Of a stretch of 6,977 nucleotides of DNA, positions 5,692 through 6,977 are shown in pieces; position 1 is the first letter of the stretch, and every line of letters starts with the position of its first letter. Under the pieces are notes generated by a model. The model did not search any database. It saw only the letters and a list, made by a program, of their open reading frames with translations, and was not told the origin of the DNA. The stretch is from Bacteroidota bacterium. Lineage in GTDB: Bacteria; Bacteroidota; Rhodothermia; Rhodothermales; JAAAOL01. The translations under genes and the position numbers were made by a program. Location of the stretch: assembly GCA_009908885.1 (NCBI GenBank), contig JAAAOL010000441.1, positions 1-6,977 of the forward strand, read 5' to 3'.

Positions 5692-6060
5692 ATGCGTACC
5701 GTGTCAGTATTACTCATCGACGACAATACGACCTTCACCCGCTTTGCGAAGCGGTACATCGAGACCGACCCGCACCTGTCGGTCATCGCCACAGCCCACA
5801 GTGCGAAGGAAGGACTGGATCTGGTGCAGACGCGCCGTCCCGAGGCGATCGTCCTCGACCTCGCCATGCCGGACATGAACGGCTTCGACGCCCTCCCGGC
5901 ACTGCGCGAGATCGACCCGGACGTTCCAATCGTCGTCCTCAGCATGCACGACGCCCCGAAATACGTAGAGCATGCCCGCAGGCTCGGGGCTTCTGCCTTC
6001 GTTTCCAAGAAGACCGTCGCGCAGGACCTTCTACCTACGCTACGCGCCGTACTCCTGTAA
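5692..6060 (+). CDS. Stand-alone receiver domain protein (CheY-like in layout, NarL-like in sequence)
   Basis: This 122-aa protein is one receiver domain and nothing else. All phosphotransfer residues are present: D10/D11, phosphoacceptor D56 (VLDLAMPDMNG), S84 (VVLSMHD) and the conserved lysine at K106 or K107 (VSKKT). The VVLSMHDA and GASAFVSKKT stretches are typical of NarL/FixJ receivers and resemble those of the upstream regulator, but no DNA-binding domain follows. It should be cytosolic and work by protein contact or as a phosphate sink or relay step. The ATG at 5692 fits the family N-terminus. AAGGG at 5686-5690 is too close to that ATG but 10 bp from an in-frame GTG at 5701, so a start three codons later is possible. 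An upstream GTG at 5614 adds a proline-rich, unlike tail and is rejected. The next sensor gene starts 59 bp downstream. Confidence 0.92.
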   Translation: MRTVSVLLIDDNTTFTRFAKRYIETDPHLSVIATAHSAKEGLDLVQTRRPEAIVLDLAMPDMNGFDALPALREIDPDVPIVVLSMHDAPKYVEHARRLGASAFVSKKTVAQDLLPTLRAVLL

Positions 6061-6119
6061 ATAAATTGCTCGGTCGCGAGTGGCGGCGTCACCGTTCCCC
6101 TCGCTACGACCCTAGATCA

Positions 6120-6977
6120 ATGACGAAGACCGATCCTTACTTCTCGTCTTCTGAGTTCGACCGATGGCAGCATCCGACGCTCCCGACGCTGCCAGAGACG
6201 CTCCTCGACCGCCTCGCCGTGATTACGGCGTGCTCGCTGGGCACCGACGTCGCTCAGATCAACCTGGTCGACGAGGATCACGTCATTACCCTGGCGAGCA
6301 CGAGCGGCGCCTGCGCTACGACGCGTCGGCAGGACTCGCCCTGTGGGTTGGCCGTCGAGCACGGGGACGTCCTGTGCATCGAGGACCTGCGCGAGGACCC
6401 GCGCACCGCCCACCTCTCCGCCGCACGAACCGGCACGGCGCGCTTCTACGCAGGCACGCCGATCCGGACGCCCGACGGTCAAACGCTCGGCACGCTCGCC
6501 GTGCTGGCCCCGCAACCGCGCAGCCTCTCGCCCGACCAGCGGAACGTGCTGGTCAGCATGGCCCGGCTGCTGGAACGCAGTCTTTCTCATCCGAATGGGC
6601 GAGCCCCCGGAGCCCCTGCCCCGTCAGTCCGCGCGAACGAAGAGCGGCTGGCCCTGGCCCTGGAGAGTGCCGACCTGGGCCTCTGGGACTGGCACATCGA
6701 GACGGGCAAGGTCTACCTCAACGACCGGTGGTCCACCATGATCGGCTACGAACCGGGCGAGATCGCCCCGACCTTCGACGCCTGGACATCCCTCCTCCAC
6801 CCTGACGACGCCGCACCTGTGATGAACACGCTGCAACGACACCTGGACGGCAAGACCGCCACGTACGAAGCGGAGTACCGCCTGCGCACCAAAGATGGCT
6901 CGTGGCGCTGGATTCAGGATCGGGGCCGGGTGACGGAGCGCGCGCCCGACGGCGCACCGATCCGCGCCATCGGCATC
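6120..6977 (+). CDS. GAF-PAS sensor protein, N-terminal part (gene runs off the window)
   Basis: The frame is open without a stop from the ATG at 6120 to the last base (286 codons). A GAF domain covers about 24-153, with SPCGLA (73-78), LREDPRTAHL, RFYAGTPIRT (109-116) and LGTLAVL, the pattern common in GAF domains of sensor kinases and diguanylate cyclases. A PAS domain of the PAS_3 type covers about 173 to the edge: LWDWHIETGKVYLNDRW from 188, LHPDD at 226-230 and YRLRTKDGSWRWI (253-265). No membrane segment or signal peptide is visible, so a cytosolic sensor is likely. The output domain (kinase, cyclase or other) lies outside the window. Its place right after a stand-alone receiver suggests a histidine kinase, but this is inference. 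There is no visible ribosome binding site; the ATG at 6120 gives a normal short lead into the GAF domain. Confidence 0.88.
   Translation, partial: MTKTDPYFSSSEFDRWQHPTLPTLPETLLDRLAVITACSLGTDVAQINLVDEDHVITLASTSGACATTRRQDSPCGLAVEHGDVLCIEDLREDPRTAHLSAARTGTARFYAGTPIRTPDGQTLGTLAVLAPQPRSLSPDQRNVLVSMARLLERSLSHPNGRAPGAPAPSVRANEERLALALESADLGLWDWHIETGKVYLNDRWSTMIGYEPGEIAPTFDAWTSLLHPDDAAPVMNTLQRHLDGKTATYEAEYRLRTKDGSWRWIQDRGRVTERAPDGAPIRAIGI

Noticed and set aside
6164..6805. Alternative plus-strand open frame inside the GAF-PAS gene.
   Set aside because: It is an off-frame, arginine/proline-rich translation of the sensor gene; the frame from 6120 shows clear GAF and PAS motifs to the window edge.

Overview
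The window looks like chromosomal DNA from a GC-rich bacterium (GC well above 60% by eye). Most starts have no obvious Shine-Dalgarno sequence. The icd product has the long C-terminal domain of the Thermus/Rickettsia type. Together these would fit a Rhodothermales-like member of the wider Bacteroidota, but the assignment is an inference; a Deinococcota or Gemmatimonadota-like source is not excluded. There are no rRNA or tRNA genes, insertion sequences or CRISPR arrays.

Layout. Positions 1-240 are non-coding and hold two diverged copies of a hairpin-bearing repeat downstream of icd. Positions 241-1743 (minus) encode a 500-aa homodimeric-type isocitrate dehydrogenase whose cofactor-pocket residues look NAD-type rather than NADP-type. 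Positions 1744-1987 are a structured spacer with a strong hairpin, a rho-independent terminator reading towards icd, and a duplicated terminator arm. Positions 1988-2359 (minus) encode a small MpsC/DUF2294 protein. A 183-bp divergent region separates it from a plus-strand signalling cluster: a membrane-anchored PAS-PAS-GAF NarL-type histidine kinase (2543-4747), its LuxR/NarL-type response regulator (4762-5448), a perfect array of seven heptamers right after the stop codon, a stand-alone receiver protein (5692-6060), and the 5' part of a GAF-PAS sensor gene that runs off the right edge (6120 onward).

How the genes may work together. The kinase and the LuxR-type regulator form a classic two-component pair, 14 bp apart and probably co-transcribed. 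The stand-alone receiver resembles the receiver half of that regulator but has no DNA-binding domain. It sits between two sensor genes, so it may be a phosphate sink or an intermediate of a branched relay. icd and the mpsC-like gene are on the other strand and are probably separate transcription units.

I did not find a clear new defence, mobile or biosynthetic system. The most notable non-standard signals are the heptamer array, the hairpin repeats at the left edge, the terminator with a duplicated arm in front of icd, the spaced repeats before the stand-alone receiver gene, and the predicted cofactor switch in isocitrate dehydrogenase.
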